Source of the DNA: Roridomyces roridus
Taxonomy: Eukaryota; Basidiomycota; Agaricomycetes; Agaricales; Mycenaceae
Length of the DNA: 64,000 nt
Direction of reading: 5' to 3'
NCBI GenBank assembly: GCA_029378245.1
Contig: JARKIF010000004.1
Coordinates: 1,984,001 to 2,048,000, forward strand
Notes under the pieces: generated by a model
What the model saw: only the letters and a program-made list of their open reading frames with translations
Database searches by the model: none
Told to the model about the DNA's origin: nothing
Part shown: positions 11,387-23,011 of the stretch, piece by piece
Layout of the letters: each line of letters starts with the position of its first letter
How positions within the stretch are numbered: the stretch's first letter is position 1
Position numbers and translations under genes: made by a program

Positions 11387-11629
11387 TATTTCTTGCGCAA
11401 CATACCTCGGGGGTTCCTGCTATAAGGCACGCTGAAATTGAATCATATCGGCAGTAATTCTCCAGTTCGATCAGGTCACGACAATAGGAACGACCAAGGA
11501 AGCACTGACTTTGCACTCAGACTGTTACACAGAACAAAAACTCAAACTGGGATCTGGATTGAGAAGAGGAAAATCGAGATCTGGGATGGGAAGCTCTACC
11601 GGGGCGCCAAATTCATGCCATTCAACTTG

Positions 11630-11803
11630 CAGGCGCCCACCAGGCTTTTGAGGACGCGTACCACCTCGCTCGGCTTCTAGACGCTCACAGCCACTTGCCG
11701 CACAAACTTGAAGAAGGGCTGGAAGCCGTGTTTTATGTTGAGGAGAGCTAAGGATTTTTTGGGGGCTGCCAAGGAGTGGGTTGGGTTTGCTCAACCACGT
11801 TGA
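11630..11803 (+). pseudogene. FAD monooxygenase 3' fragment
   Basis: Degenerate copy of the last exon of the gene at 6706-8187. The stretch corresponding to QGANQAFEDAYHLVRLLDAH is recognisable (GAGGACGCGTACCACCTCG), followed by a large internal deletion. It then resumes at the segment encoding VKDLLGA.KKWVGF, directly before the HsbA terminal exon. No start, no flavin-binding domain and no open frame: a by-product of the block duplication. Confidence 0.8.
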
Positions 11804-11824
11804 TAAAAGAAAGTATCCACTACT

Positions 11825-12381
11825 TTACTTGCAACCCGCAAGAACCACATCTCCAGCTTTCCCAGCATCCAAAAGTTTGTCCGCCACCGCCATCGCAGTC
11901 ATAGTGGCACTTGGCCTGAACACAAAAGAGTCGACATTCAACCCAACAGAAGCCTGACAGCCAACTCACTCCGTGATATTGGACACCGCCGCCAACGCCT
12001 GGTTCAACCCATCCTCGACTTGAGTGCGCGAATCCGCAGGGGCGGTCTGCCCCATCAGAACGGCGCCAAGGATGCTTTGGACCCCGTCGTTGACGCTGTT
12101 GAGTCCCGCTTGAGCGACGGCGACGGCAGTCGTCGTGGAGAGGGCCAGTGTCGAGTTACTTTGCAGTTGGTTGAGCAAGGTTGAAGCGGAGGAGACGTCT
12201 GAGATGAGTTGCAGACGCGCCAGGTTGCATTGGAGGTCGCCGGTTTGGCGGCGCTGCATATTGGTGGGCGCTGGGATGGTTGCATTTGCGCTTGCGTTTT
12301 TTATAGTATCGAATGAGACGTACCAGCCAGGGAGCAGGCAGCGATGTACACGGTGAAAAGGATGGAAGAGAAGCGGGCCAT
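11825..12381 (-). CDS. HsbA-like small secreted protein, copy 2
   Basis: Near-identical to copy 1 in sequence, exon structure and promoter. It has a MARFSSILFT-type signal peptide, then MQRRQTGDLQCNLARLQLIS, LSTTTAVAVAQAGLNSVNDG and VLMGQTAPADSRTQ, and a last exon ending in AGCK. It sits in the duplicated block, same orientation as copy 1, 3.6 kb away. The predicted role is the same (wall or hydrophobic-surface coat; inferred). All splice sites are kept, so it is probably expressed. Retention of coding sequence while the neighbouring monooxygenase fragment decays suggests selection on this gene. Confidence 0.82.
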
Positions 12382-12506
12382 TAGGAAAAATCAAGTGGGA
12401 AAGAAAGGGTGAAGATGAAGCGTAGAAAGAATAATTTAGAGACACCAGGTCAATGAAAGAGAAGAAGAGGTTGAGAATGGAGAATTCGGAGGCATCCACC
12501 AGCCTT

Positions 12507-12512
12507 TTTATA
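12507..12512 (-). promoter_or_regulatory. TATA box of HsbA-like copy 2
   Basis: TATAAA on the minus strand about 126 bp upstream of the start at 12381. The GACACCAGGTCAATGA leader block follows at 12440-12455 (plus-strand reading), conserved with the other two copies. Confidence 0.65.
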
Positions 12513-13250
12513 AAGAGTACCGAATTATTGCTCAGTGAATTATGGGTAGGGGTAAACCCCGTATATGCCATATGGCCTACCCGTAATTTTCTGCGAACAG
12601 AAGATGAACAGAAAAGTTCAAAGATAGGGAGTTGTTATAGTGATTACATCGCTTGGCACGCAACTGTCAGCTGCGCGGCGTACTAAAACATCTTCCAAGA
12701 GTGCCAGAGCAGTGTGAGGTAAAAGTTGAAAAAACGTAAACCGAAGCTCAGAATGGCCGCGAGTGGATCGATGGAAGCCTGAAGGCCATCGCCCTTGAAG
12801 TTGGTCAGTTCACGACTCCAGTCCAATTCACAGGGCCCGATTCTGAGGAGACTCTGCAAATGAATTCGTGCCCGACGACCTACGGATCAGATACTGCGGC
12901 TGCGGGAAGCAATTGAGCATCCAACGCCGCCAACAGCCAAATCAGGTGGGTGCTGATCATGGCAGTGTCGGTCGTCGTTGGTCAATATCGCACACGGCAA
13001 AAAGTCAAACTCGGATGCGGATTGGGAAATCGAGACATCAGATGGGAAATTCCACCCGGGCGTAGGCTAGGATTCGTCCATAGAGCCTCTCAACGCTGAG
13101 ACCGCGTCTTCGCCCCTCCTCTGGGGCTGGATATTGCCACTTCCGCGATGTCGGCAGCTCCATAGTAGGAAATGCAGTCGACTTCCGGTGTCTCCTGTCC
13201 CTAAGCGGGTGCACCCTGATCCCGTCGGCACTCTCGTCCGGGCGCTTGCC

Positions 13251-14298
13251 CTAGGCCTTGCCCTTCCTCTTTGAAGGGCTTATCCGGGGCCCAATGCTTC
13301 CCTTCTCCCATTCACGTCGGTGGAGACGGTACACGGCCATCGTGGCGCGTGCATCGGTCACCTGCAAAGCTCCGTTAGTATTGCCCCAATTATGGGCCGA
13401 CAGACGTACACTTGAATGCTCCCCACTCTGAATGGTCACTCCGACCTCTTGCTGTACGAGACTCCTGAGAGCGGCGTATTTGCTCTTGCTGACTTTGAAG
13501 CGGCCTGCGTACGCTTGGGTGTCTCGTATGAGCGGGCGTGGATGAGTGAGGAGGAGGGCCTGTAGACCTTGGTAAGTACCGTCTTACTGGACAAAAGATG
13601 GTCACACACCTTGAGATCGTTAAACACGGCGTGCCCGATGAGTATGCGGTCCTTGATGAGGGAAGCCACTTGGGATTGAACCTCCGCGAACGGACGGGCT
13701 GGGACTGCGTTACTTGCGTGCAAACATGAATGGGTTTCTCTCACCGTTAACCATATCCCGCTCCCTCACGCCACTCCATTCCGTTCGATAATCCACCACG
13801 CGCTCTTTGGGGCGCACGAAAGCGTCGAGGAGTAAAGCGCCGTGAAAGTTCACGATACTGACGCGAGCAAGGGCGGATTCGATGCCTTCCGGGCCGACGC
13901 CGACCATCTCGCAGTCGAGGGCGAGATACTTTCCGGGGCTGGTGATGTGTTTTGGGAAGGTTACGGTGGAGAAGATGAAGGACTCACAGCCGTTGCGCCT
14001 CGGTGTACTCTACCTCGCCGAGAATCATCTTCTGTAGTGCTGCACGCGAATCGCTTTTCGTCTCATCTGTGGCACCATGTGTGGGTTCCCTGCCCTTAAT
14101 TTGCGTCGCAGTAGTTTGAGGAGTTGTTTCGGCGACCTCGATCTTCCTCCGTTTCCTGGGCAAGTCCTCAGTGTCTCGATTGCGCTTGCGTGCCTTTGGG
14201 AGAGTCTGAGGGTTGCCGGGTCAGTCTGGGAGGGTTTCGTGTAGACAAATGACCTTCTGGAGAGCAAGCCAGTTGGACGAGGCGGGCTTGGAGGGCAT
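13251..14298 (-). CDS. REX4: RNA exonuclease 4 (DEDDh 3'-5' exonuclease)
   Basis: Nucleolar exonuclease that trims pre-rRNA at ITS1. After splicing five introns the protein starts [15 protein letters not shown] at 14298. It has a basic nuclear/nucleolar segment ([18 protein letters not shown]), then the exonuclease fold: [16 protein letters not shown] (Exo I, Asp/Glu), [18 protein letters not shown] (Exo II, Asp) and [20 protein letters not shown] (Exo III, with the His and Asp of DEDDh). The GPEG after the metal motif and the [10 protein letters not shown] segment are typical of REX4. It ends SPSKRKGKA at 13251. All exons join in frame, so it is functional by sequence. It is divergent from the 2OG-like gene, with about 100 bp between the starts, suggesting a shared promoter region. 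Confidence 0.93.
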
Positions 14299-14399
14299 CT
14301 GGGCGCGGTCAAAATTGAAAATCGCGTCAACAGACGAAAACAACCCTTCTCCTCTCCCTCAACAAACGCGAAGCTCCACGTCGCTGGGCGCTCCCTCCG

Positions 14400-17300
14400 A
14401 TGGCTACGTTTGCCCCACCCCCACCTGCAGAAGTAATCGACATTGCGGACTCGGACGACGAAGGCCCCACCGCCTCAAGTGGCACCACGATGCGTCAAGA
14501 AAATCCGAAAGCCGCCAACATTATCGACGAATTCGACTCGGACCTGGAAGATGAGGAAGAGGAGAAACACGTCGAGCACAAGCCCCTCATTTCCCCCTCC
14601 GTCGACATCAAGGTACCGTTCCCGGTGATGGTGGCATAAACGCGTCGTCTAACTTGTCGAAAAAGGAAGAATTTGAAAACGCGCTGCAAGACGGATTCGA
14701 GTTTGACGGTGCTTTCGCGTACTCGAAACGATATGAAATGTCCGCTGCGCCGAACCCTTGCCTCAACATCGACGGCTTAGGGGCAGTAGGAATCCCGCTG
14801 AGCGAACGAGATGCGCGCGCTATCATCGCCGCCTCTACCCCCGTCACCAGCCCAAGTGGCGACACAGGTAGCTGGGAGATGCCATCGGACAAGGTACAAC
14901 CGTATTCGATTGCTTGCCTCCTCTTGCTCATACCTTTTCAGGTGCGCTTTGACAATCCTGCCTGGGATGTATGGCTCCAAAAGACCGCTGGATCGGAAGC
15001 GTCTACAGCACTTATTTCATCCAACGCAGTCCGTCCGTCCTTTGCGCTGAAAAAGCTGGTCATCCACGAAAAGAGCTCCTTGTATGTTATTCTCTTTTCC
15101 GTCCTACCTCGTAGCTCATAGTTTCTCTCAAGCACATCTCGTCGCAAAGAGTACGCGTCCTTCGAGCTTGCAAGAGTTTACACTCATCTTTCATTCCAGC
15201 CCTATCAGCGACGACGAGTCGGACACGAAAATCGGCGACCTCATTGCCATTCTCCCTGGCCTCTTTGATGGGGCGAATCTCCAGCTTCGCCATGCCGGCC
15301 AGGTCAAATCCCTCAACTTCGCGCACCAGAGTGGGCTCTCCACTTCCATTGTCGCCGCCTACTCTGGCGTAGAGCACACCCTGGCAGGGGTGAGCTCGGG
15401 CTATCGCCTATCGCTGCACTACGACATCGTTCAGCCCATCGCGCACGCCATGTATCGGCCCATGCTCCCCGAGATGCAAGGCGCGACCCACAAGCTGCAC
15501 AACATCCTCCTTTCGTGGAAACAAGACGCCTCTGGTCAAGCACCGCCGTATATCGCGTGCTTGCTGCAACACAAATATATCCAGAACAGCAATTTCAAGG
15601 GCAAGTCTCTCACCGGCGCGGATGCTCTCCTCCTTTCGCATCTTTACCCCCTTGCCCGCGATCTCAAATTCCGAATTTATCTCGCGCACGTGGAGCTGAA
15701 TGTCTCTACATCGTGCTCGGCCCCTGGGTATCATGGTGGCTATGGTGGATTCGGCGGATACGGTGGATATGGACGTCGCCGCGGCGGGTGGCGTAGCAGA
15801 TACTACGACGAGTATGACGACGAGTTGATGATGAGGTCGACGAAGATGAGTTTGAGGAAGACGATGAAGGCGAGGAAGAGTTCTATGTAACGAGTGTCGT
15901 CGATCTGCGCGGCATGCCCGTATCGGTTGATCTTGACCTGGAGGCTGACGACCTGGTAAACGGGGCCATCAAGGATGGAGATGCAGACTCATCTGAATTG
16001 GACAGAATGGAACGGACGGTGCGTTTCCTTCTTGATGCAGTATTCAGCCATTGACTTGAATACACAGTCAGCGATGCGAATTGAGAGTGAGCCCCAGCTC
16101 TATCGAATACAATTGACGCTGATTATATGATCCTAGTCTACAAGCGCACCGTCCTTTTCCTGTGGCCGAAAGACGGAGAAATAGACCGTAAAGTCAACGT
16201 GGGCGACATCTACGACTACGCTTGCAATGCCCTCCGCACCTCACTCTCTGTTGAGCCGACGAAGAGGGAGAAACAGCTTGTGGACAAGTTGATGCGCTGC
16301 TGCCAAACTCGGCGCCAGGACGCCAAGCTCCCGCTTGTCATGCAGGTCCTCCGGGAATCGGCTGACCGGTGGAATGACGTCCAAGTACTTTTGAGGGCGC
16401 TCAAGGTGTGCGGGGTCGATAAGAATACGGATCTTATGGGCCTCGAGGGCTTTGTCTCTGCGTATCAGGCGTTTGGCTGGGATGCGCTGAAGGAATTGTG
16501 AGTGCTCGTGATCACCTACGTTCTCCATCTGAGGTTTTTGTAGCTACACGGACGCAATGAAGAATGACGAATCGAATGCGCGGCGCCATGCGTTGCTGGC
16601 GCGTCTTACCAAGATGGGCATGGAGGAGCAGGACGCGGAGGTTTTGGCCTGGTGTAACGAGCAAGCTGAGAGTCGGCTGCGCTCGCTGGGCAAGGTCGAT
16701 GCTACGCAGATTCCGTGGCTCGTTCAGCTCGGGCTTTCCCGCGGCGGGGAGTTCCTGCGAGATGTGTGAGTAATATCCTGACACCTATGGGCTTTTATTC
16801 ATCCTTTCTTTGTAGCATCTTTCCGCAGTTGCAGGCGCAGAAGCTCGAGAAGACGTTTTGGATTCCTTTCCTCCAGCAACTGCAGACGAGCATGCAAGGT
16901 GCCCCCACGACATCTCCGCAGGTCGTCCGTGGTTTGATCGTCCAATGCGTGACAGAGACTGTCCGCAATCTCGCCGCGTTCCCTACCAAGACGATAAAGA
17001 GCCCCTATGCATCCCATCATGGCGGTGACCGGGAAGAAAAGGACTCGGGGGCGATTGTCGAGGTTATCAAGCTTTGCGTGGAGACGAAGAATGAGGGCCT
17101 ATGCACCAGCATCTTTGCGAAGATGCGGGAGGCGACGCAGAAGGGTCCATTCAACGCGACGTTCCCACCGTGGATCTACTACTCGGAGCTCTGTTCTTCA
17201 CTCAACACGTACATGCAGACCGTGCCCGGGTTGAGCGTGCCATTCCAGCCGTTCTTCTCGGACGCTGTGGCTGCGATGGTGTCGTCTGCGCGTAAAGCCC

Positions 17301-18444
17301 CGGATGGCAAGCCGATCACACCGTGCCCGCTTTCTGACACCCACCACGCGACGGTCGTTCTTGCAGCCAAGGCGGCGGGCGGTATAGCTGTGCTCCAGCA
17401 GAGGTACTGTGTACTTTCGCCACTCGGATATGATTCTGACGAAAGACTCAGATTGACTGCGGCTACACTCCAAGGTCACGATACTCGTACCCTTCAAGGC
17501 CTCACTCGTTGCATCAAGAACGCGTTTTCAGCCCAAGGTTCTGCGGCGTATAATAGAGTCCTTGCTACCCTTGTGTGCACCATGATCGACAGGGTCGATA
17601 CCGCCGCGCTGTTCAAGGGCGGGTACTCTTATGCCACTTACTCCTATGGCAGCCCATCGGAACAAATGCTCAGTCTGGTCAAATTCTGCTTCGAGGTCGG
17701 CGCGCAGAATCAGTGCCAGCGCCTTCTCCTTCGATTCGTTCCACCGCCCACCGGAGTCACCGTGGCGAAGCACGTCTCGGACGTCCTTGCGCCGTTCTTG
17801 CCTGTTCTGAAGCAATATCTCGCCACGCAGAACCTGGACTTGCGGACCGACCCGTATCGGATGTTTGCAGCTGCAGTCGTCAAGGGGTTTGCGGAGCACG
17901 TCATGACGGCCAAGCCCACTGAGATGGTGTCTGCCGCTCAGTTGGCAACGGTTGGATGTGGGATGTGTGCGGAGTGTAGAGAACTCAGGGCCTTCTTCCT
18001 GAGTGCTCGGGAGAGCATTGCCTTCAGCCGAGTTCAGGCGATTCGGACTCATCTGGAACGTCAGTTGGGGGGTGTGGCTCGGACATGGGGTGTGCAATTG
18101 GCTACGCTTCGTCACGGTAGTCCGCATACGTTGCAGGTTCGTCACCATATCGCCCTTCTCTCACGCCGTGGATTGAATTTTCTCTACAGATCACGAAGCC
18201 GCCGAGTATGACAGCCCTCGGTCAGTGGAACGCGAATACACAGACGGGAAAGTCGCTTTTGCAGACTCTCGGCGATCCTGCAACTGTTTTGGGTGCGGAT
18301 TACCCGGTCGTGTATGCGCGGATACATCATACGAGTCCTCCTGTGCCACTGGCTAGTGCCAGTCAGACGATGAATGTGGCACCGAAGCATGCTGCTCCCA
18401 CTGCTGCAGGCCCGCTTGTTGCGAAGAAGCCTCGGGTGATATGA
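14400..18444 (+). CDS. 2OG-Fe(II)-oxygenase-like large protein, copy 1 (frameshifted)
   Basis: Protein of roughly 1,100 aa in about 12 exons, paralogous to 28585-32606. The N-terminus is acidic (VIDIADSDDEGPT). Then come FEFDGAFAYSKRYEMSAAPN and a prolyl-4-hydroxylase-like domain: ILPGLFDGANLQLRHAG, IVAAYSGVEHTLAGVSSGYRLSLHYDI (distal His and Arg of the 2OG fold). With the splice that keeps the frame in both copies (about 15080-15200 removed), the first HxD motif is not visible, so catalysis is doubtful. The following ~700 aa is helical, of unknown function, and includes GCGMCAECRELRAFFLS with a CxxCxxC cluster. At about 15825 the frame shifts in the Asp/Glu-rich linker: one frame stops, while a neighbouring frame continues through VVDLRGMPVSVD, as in the sister copy. 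This is either a real mutation or a sequence error. Confidence 0.75.
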
Positions 18445-19015
18445 GGTGTTTGTTCACAGCGTTTACTAGATTCCGATACTCCATTGTATATTCTACTCCA
18501 TAGCTTGTATATTGTTTCTACTTGGTAATCGTAATCCATTCCTGTCTCGGCTGATTTCGTAGTCCGTAATTCACAGCCAAATCGAGGTCGCCCAATTTGT
18601 TGTGCCATCAAACAACCTCTTGCCCGCTTACATTCATCTTGCACTTGACCCGAGACAAAAAATGAACGGGACCTACTGGCCTTTCAATCCACACACACTC
18701 TGTCTCTCCGAATTCTGTGATCCCTGGCTGCGGCGCCTGCTTCAGTGCAACAAAACTTTTTTTTTTTATCGTTCTCCGATTCCTTGCTCTCGTCTCTGTT
18801 GTGGCCCTGAGCTTAAGCTTGTGGATCGAGCTTAAGGATCACCGAAATCGTCCCTTCAAGGTCCGTGGATATCGTCGCAGATGTTCGTCGGCAGTCGTCG
18901 GCCAACTTCACGACCGTCGACGGAGTTCGCGGGCCGCCTGTTGGCAGTGTCAATGGGCCTGGAGGCAGTGACCGCGACCACTATCATTCCATTCACACCA
19001 GCGTCGACTACGGAT
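18445..19015. other. intergenic between 2OG copy 1 and the NLR pseudogene
   Basis: No gene supported. It includes a pyrimidine-rich stretch with a T-run near 18755 that could be the NLR promoter. An ATG-open frame from 18881 leads into the NLR start at 19016 and may be untranslated leader. Confidence 0.5.
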
Positions 19016-19463
19016 ATGGCGGACCCCTCAAAGGCCAGAAATGCACTGAGATCGGCGTTGCGTTTTCCGGCAAGCGTTGCGACATCCGTATTTCGCCCCA
19101 TCACTCCGCCTCGCGCGTCACGGCGCTCTGCCAAACCGTCGACTATCAGCCAAGGAGTGAAACAGCTACCGGTGGAACCTACGACGGTGTACGAAAGTCT
19201 AATTCTCGTGGTCGAGAGCCTCTACGACTGCTCGGATATGTTTCTGCCCCTCAAGAGTGCGGCCGGCATCATTTTGACCGTTTGTAAACTTGCCGAGGTA
19301 CGCCCAACCCTCTTTGCATCTGAATTTGTAACATTCCTTTCTCAGAGAGTGTCGGATAATACGGAACAACTCTCGGACCTTGCAATCAAACTCAAATCGA
19401 TCTTGTCAGTCGTGCAGCACTACAAAGCCCCAGTGTTTCTTCTTAATGTTAAGGCTTAACAAG

Positions 19464-19541
19464 ATTAACCCTTAATAAGGGTCCCTTAATTAAGGCTTAG
19501 GGTTGGGAGAAATTCATGTTAAGCCCTTATTAAGGGTTAAT
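19464..19541. repeat. AT-rich perfect hairpin inside the NLR pseudogene
   Basis: ATTAACCCTTAATAAGGG (19464-19481) is exactly inverted at 19524-19541, with a 42-nt loop containing CCCTTAATTAAGG. It lies where the NLR's P-loop segment should be and looks like a fragment of a miniature element. No target duplication was recognised. Confidence 0.7.
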
Positions 19542-20635
19542 GATGCCAACAATGATCGGATCAAGCCCTCGGCAGGCGGCACTGTTGCAGAAAGCCATCA
19601 ATCAAAGGGCTCGGACCGTGTCATCGGCAGCACCAGACGAGGACAAACAAATGCTTGGCGCCAGCTTCTTTTGCTCGCGTGCTTCCGACGAAACCAGCAA
19701 TGCCCGCCTCATCGCTCCTACCATTGCACATGCACTGTGCATTGCGTCTCCAGGAATCAGGTCGCATGTACTAAAAGCCATTATGGATGATTCTGCGCTG
19801 GCAGAACCCACGTACATCAAGTTGGCCGATCAATTCAACAAGCTCATTTACTTCCCCACCCGAAGGCTCACTGGGACCTCTCTGCCTTATAAAATAATCA
19901 TCCTCGATGCTCTCGATGAGTGTCGAGACCTCAATATTGTCCACTCGCTGATTCGACTCATATTTGCTTCCTCCTCCGACCTCCCTCTTAAAGTATTCAT
20001 TTCCAGCCGGGATGAATACTTGATTCGGAGGGCATTTGAAGAGCAATGGGCACATGGTCCCCGAGCTTTTTATCTTCACGAGGTTGACAAAGCTGTGGTC
20101 GCCGACGACATATCTAGATACATCAAGGCCTCCCTAGGTGACATTCACGAACGATACCGCACACATTCTTTAGACATGTGGCCCTCTGAAGATGAGGTCT
20201 CTAGGCTCGTCGATCAATCGGGCACATTCTTCATCTACGCGGCAACCGCTGTCCGCTATATTATGGATGGAGGACCGCCGTACCAGCGGCGCTTATCTTT
20301 CATGGCCAACCAAGTTTCGCGGCTCGATGGAAAGAAGATATCGGTCATTGACAGGCTTTATGGTCATATTCTGCGTCAACTTTGTGCCGCTCTGGAGGAG
20401 AGCGAAGTCGACGACATCAAAGGAGTGTTGTCGATGATTATATTCCTCCGAAATCCACTGTCTATTGGAGCTGTATCATTGCTATACGGCGGAAATGCTA
20501 CAATTCTCCAGGCCTATTTGTCACACCTGACATCTCTTATCCACATTCCATCCAACCCCCTGAATCCGATAACACCCTTTCATGCCTCTTTCCCTGACTT
20601 TGCCACCGACACCTCCCGTTGCAAGATCGCTTGCC

Positions 20636-22372
20636 TATGGCGGTCCGATTGCACATTTAATAATCCCCCCCTTTTATTGAGCTCCCCCCCCTTTTATAAT
20701 GAAATTTGCATGTTTCCCACTCTTTCAGAGGATTTTGAGTCTGAAAAAAAGTGGGGGGAACAGTCGAACTTTCCCCCCCTTTTATTGAGCCAAAATCGAA
20801 CATCCCACACTTTCATCACTTGGCCTGCCCTTGCTTCTTTGATCGCCTGCCCTGGCTCCCACACTTTTATCCGACTTCGAAATTTCCCCCCACTTTTATT
20901 GGACCTCGACAAATCCCCCAACTTTTGTTCAACCTCGACACTTTCCCTACTTTCTCTTGAACTCCAACAAATCCGAAATTTTTATTCGATTTCACCGCAA
21001 CGTCGACACTTGCCAATTGAATTCCTATTCACAATTTTACCAGGAGTAGCAAAGAACAGACAAGAGATAATATACTACACTGACGCCATAGCTCTAACCA
21101 TGGCACATCATAACTACGAAGGCGGGAAAAGGGCACCGTCTACAAGGGTACGGCGCAGCAAAGGAGAAATGGCCGCGCCGGACACCGCGGCTGCCTTCAC
21201 CGTCGTGACCACCAGCAGCGAAGCAACATTGGGGCAGCGCGCCAGCGAGCATCACACAGTACATATGTACGCTCCGACTCGTAGCAACAAGGTCGAGCCC
21301 GTGAAGGGCAAGCGTGAGGCAGGGAGGGGTCGACGGGCCGCACATTTACACGGTACGGCGCGTGAGGGGGCAGGTGGGCGGCGGGGTGTGATAACCGAGG
21401 CAAAAGGCTGGACGATAGCTGTAGCGCCGGAGACTTGCGTTGTATCGAAGCCGGGTAAGCGGAGTGAGATCCTCAATGCTGACCATCATCCCGCCCTGCT
21501 CTGTAGTGAGAGTTGGGCAGGGGCAACGGCAGAGCAGGAGAGGGGATGGGGATGGGGCAATGGGAAGCAATGGAATGAAATGTGGTAGAGCAGGACTGGG
21601 GAACTTCCGGAGCGCACTGGGTTGAATGACGTAGTGTCACCGGCGTGGGCCAGGATGGGCAGAGAGCTGCATGATCGGGCAAGGCAGAGTAGGTAGAGAT
21701 TCGTCCAGCTGTGACGAGGTTGTCAGCAAGTACGCAGGAAATCAGGCGGATACATGCGCACCCAGCACACAACATAGCACTAGAGTGACAATTGGGCTGC
21801 CATGAGCGAGACGGCGAGAGGAGGGGCGAAGGAGGCCAGGATGTGGTCGTCATCCAAATGCCAGCGAAGCAATTGATGATTCCATCCCGATCACGGGATA
21901 CACCAAAGCACGCTCGTCGCTCGCGGCTGGTCATTTCTGAACTCCTCATCGCAGACAACTCGCAGACGTTGGAAATTGAAACGAGTGTAGTCCATCCAAT
22001 TTTTGTTTTCCGTTGTAAAAGTACCAAATGAAATGTTTCGGGGAAGTGTTGAGGTCGAATAAAAGTCGGGGAGGTGTTGAATAAAAGTCGGGGAAGTGCC
22101 GAGGTCCAATAAAAGTGGGGGGAAATTTCCAAGTCGGATAAAAGTGTGGGAGCAAGGGCAGGCGATCAAAGAAGCAAGGGCAGGCCGAGTGATGAAAGTG
22201 TGGGATGTTCGATTTTGGCTCAATAAAAGGGGGGGGAAGTTCGACTGTTCCCCCCACTTTTTTTCAGACTCAAAATCCTCTGAAAGAGTGGGAAACATGC
22301 AAATTTCATTATAAAAGGGGGGGAGCTCAATAAAAGGGGGGGGATTATTAAATGTGCAATCGGACCGCCATA
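20636..22372. mobile_element. 1.74-kb non-autonomous DNA transposon with long terminal inverted repeats
   Basis: The ends are TATGGCGGTCCGATTGCACA and its exact complement. The inverted repeats extend about 290 bp (to about 20930 and from about 22075). The element is flanked by a 6-bp direct repeat CTTGCC (20630-20635 and 22373-22378). Deleting the element plus one CTTGCC restores the NLR reading frame, which fixes the borders. Inside the arms a motif of the form CCCCC-ACTTTTATTGRACC recurs many times, like subterminal transposase-binding repeats. The central ~1.1 kb has no recognisable transposase. The superfamily is undetermined; neither the 6-bp target repeat nor the termini settle it. Confidence 0.9.
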
Positions 22373-23011
22373 CTTGCCCGGAATTTACAGCGCTCGACAT
22401 TTCCGAGGGTCATGAATTACTCTTGGTCAAATGCCTGCAGTGCATGAATGATTCACTCAAGTACAACATTTGTGATGTTCCTGTTGAATTTCGGACTCTC
22501 CCAGTAAACCCAGGAGAGATTTCCGACAACTATGGCCATCAAATCAACGAAGCGTTGAAATACTCTTGTGTTCATTGGGCTCACCACCTCGAGAACACGG
22601 AGAATCCGAGGCCGAGTCTGATGTCAGCTCTCGACAACTTTCTTCGTCGACACCTACTTCACTGGCTGGAGGCTCTCGGCTGGATCAATGGGTTACACTC
22701 GGGACTCGACTGTCTCGCGGTGGCAGTCTCTGCGCTAACTGTGAGTCTTCCGATAATTGCACCATTGTCAACAGTAAATTGATGGAGTACAGCGCCTTCA
22801 AACCAACTACGACGAGTCTCTAGAACTACAGCTGCTTGTTGAAGATGCACGTCGATTCCTACAGAAGAACTTCGACCTTATCAGCCAGTATGGCTCCGAA
22901 ATTTACCGATCTGCTTTGGTTTGGATCCCCGAAACATCCCCCATGCGCAAAGTGTACATCAATCCCACGGACAATTTTCCCAAAATTGTGGCCGGGCTGC
23001 CCTTTGAGGGT

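Larger units (their letters stand above)
11620..13110. repeat. segmental duplication, unit B
   Basis: Second copy of the block at 7866-9500. It contains a monooxygenase-tail fragment, an HsbA-like gene, its promoter and the same downstream flank. The flank from about 12600 to 13110 is more diverged and codes for nothing recognisable. Confidence 0.78.

Noticed and set aside
19464..19541. CCCTTAATAAGGG repeats as interstitial telomere sequence
   Set aside because: Not TTAGGG arrays; the pattern is a short palindrome, better explained as a miniature-element fragment.
20950..22050. Transposase inside the 1.74-kb element
   Set aside because: Open frames are Gly/Arg-rich without DDE/DDD spacing or zinc-finger signatures.
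20636..22372. TA target-site duplication (Tc1/mariner type)
   Set aside because: A 6-bp CTTGCC duplication lies outside the TA, and only its removal restores the host frame, so TA belongs to the element ends.
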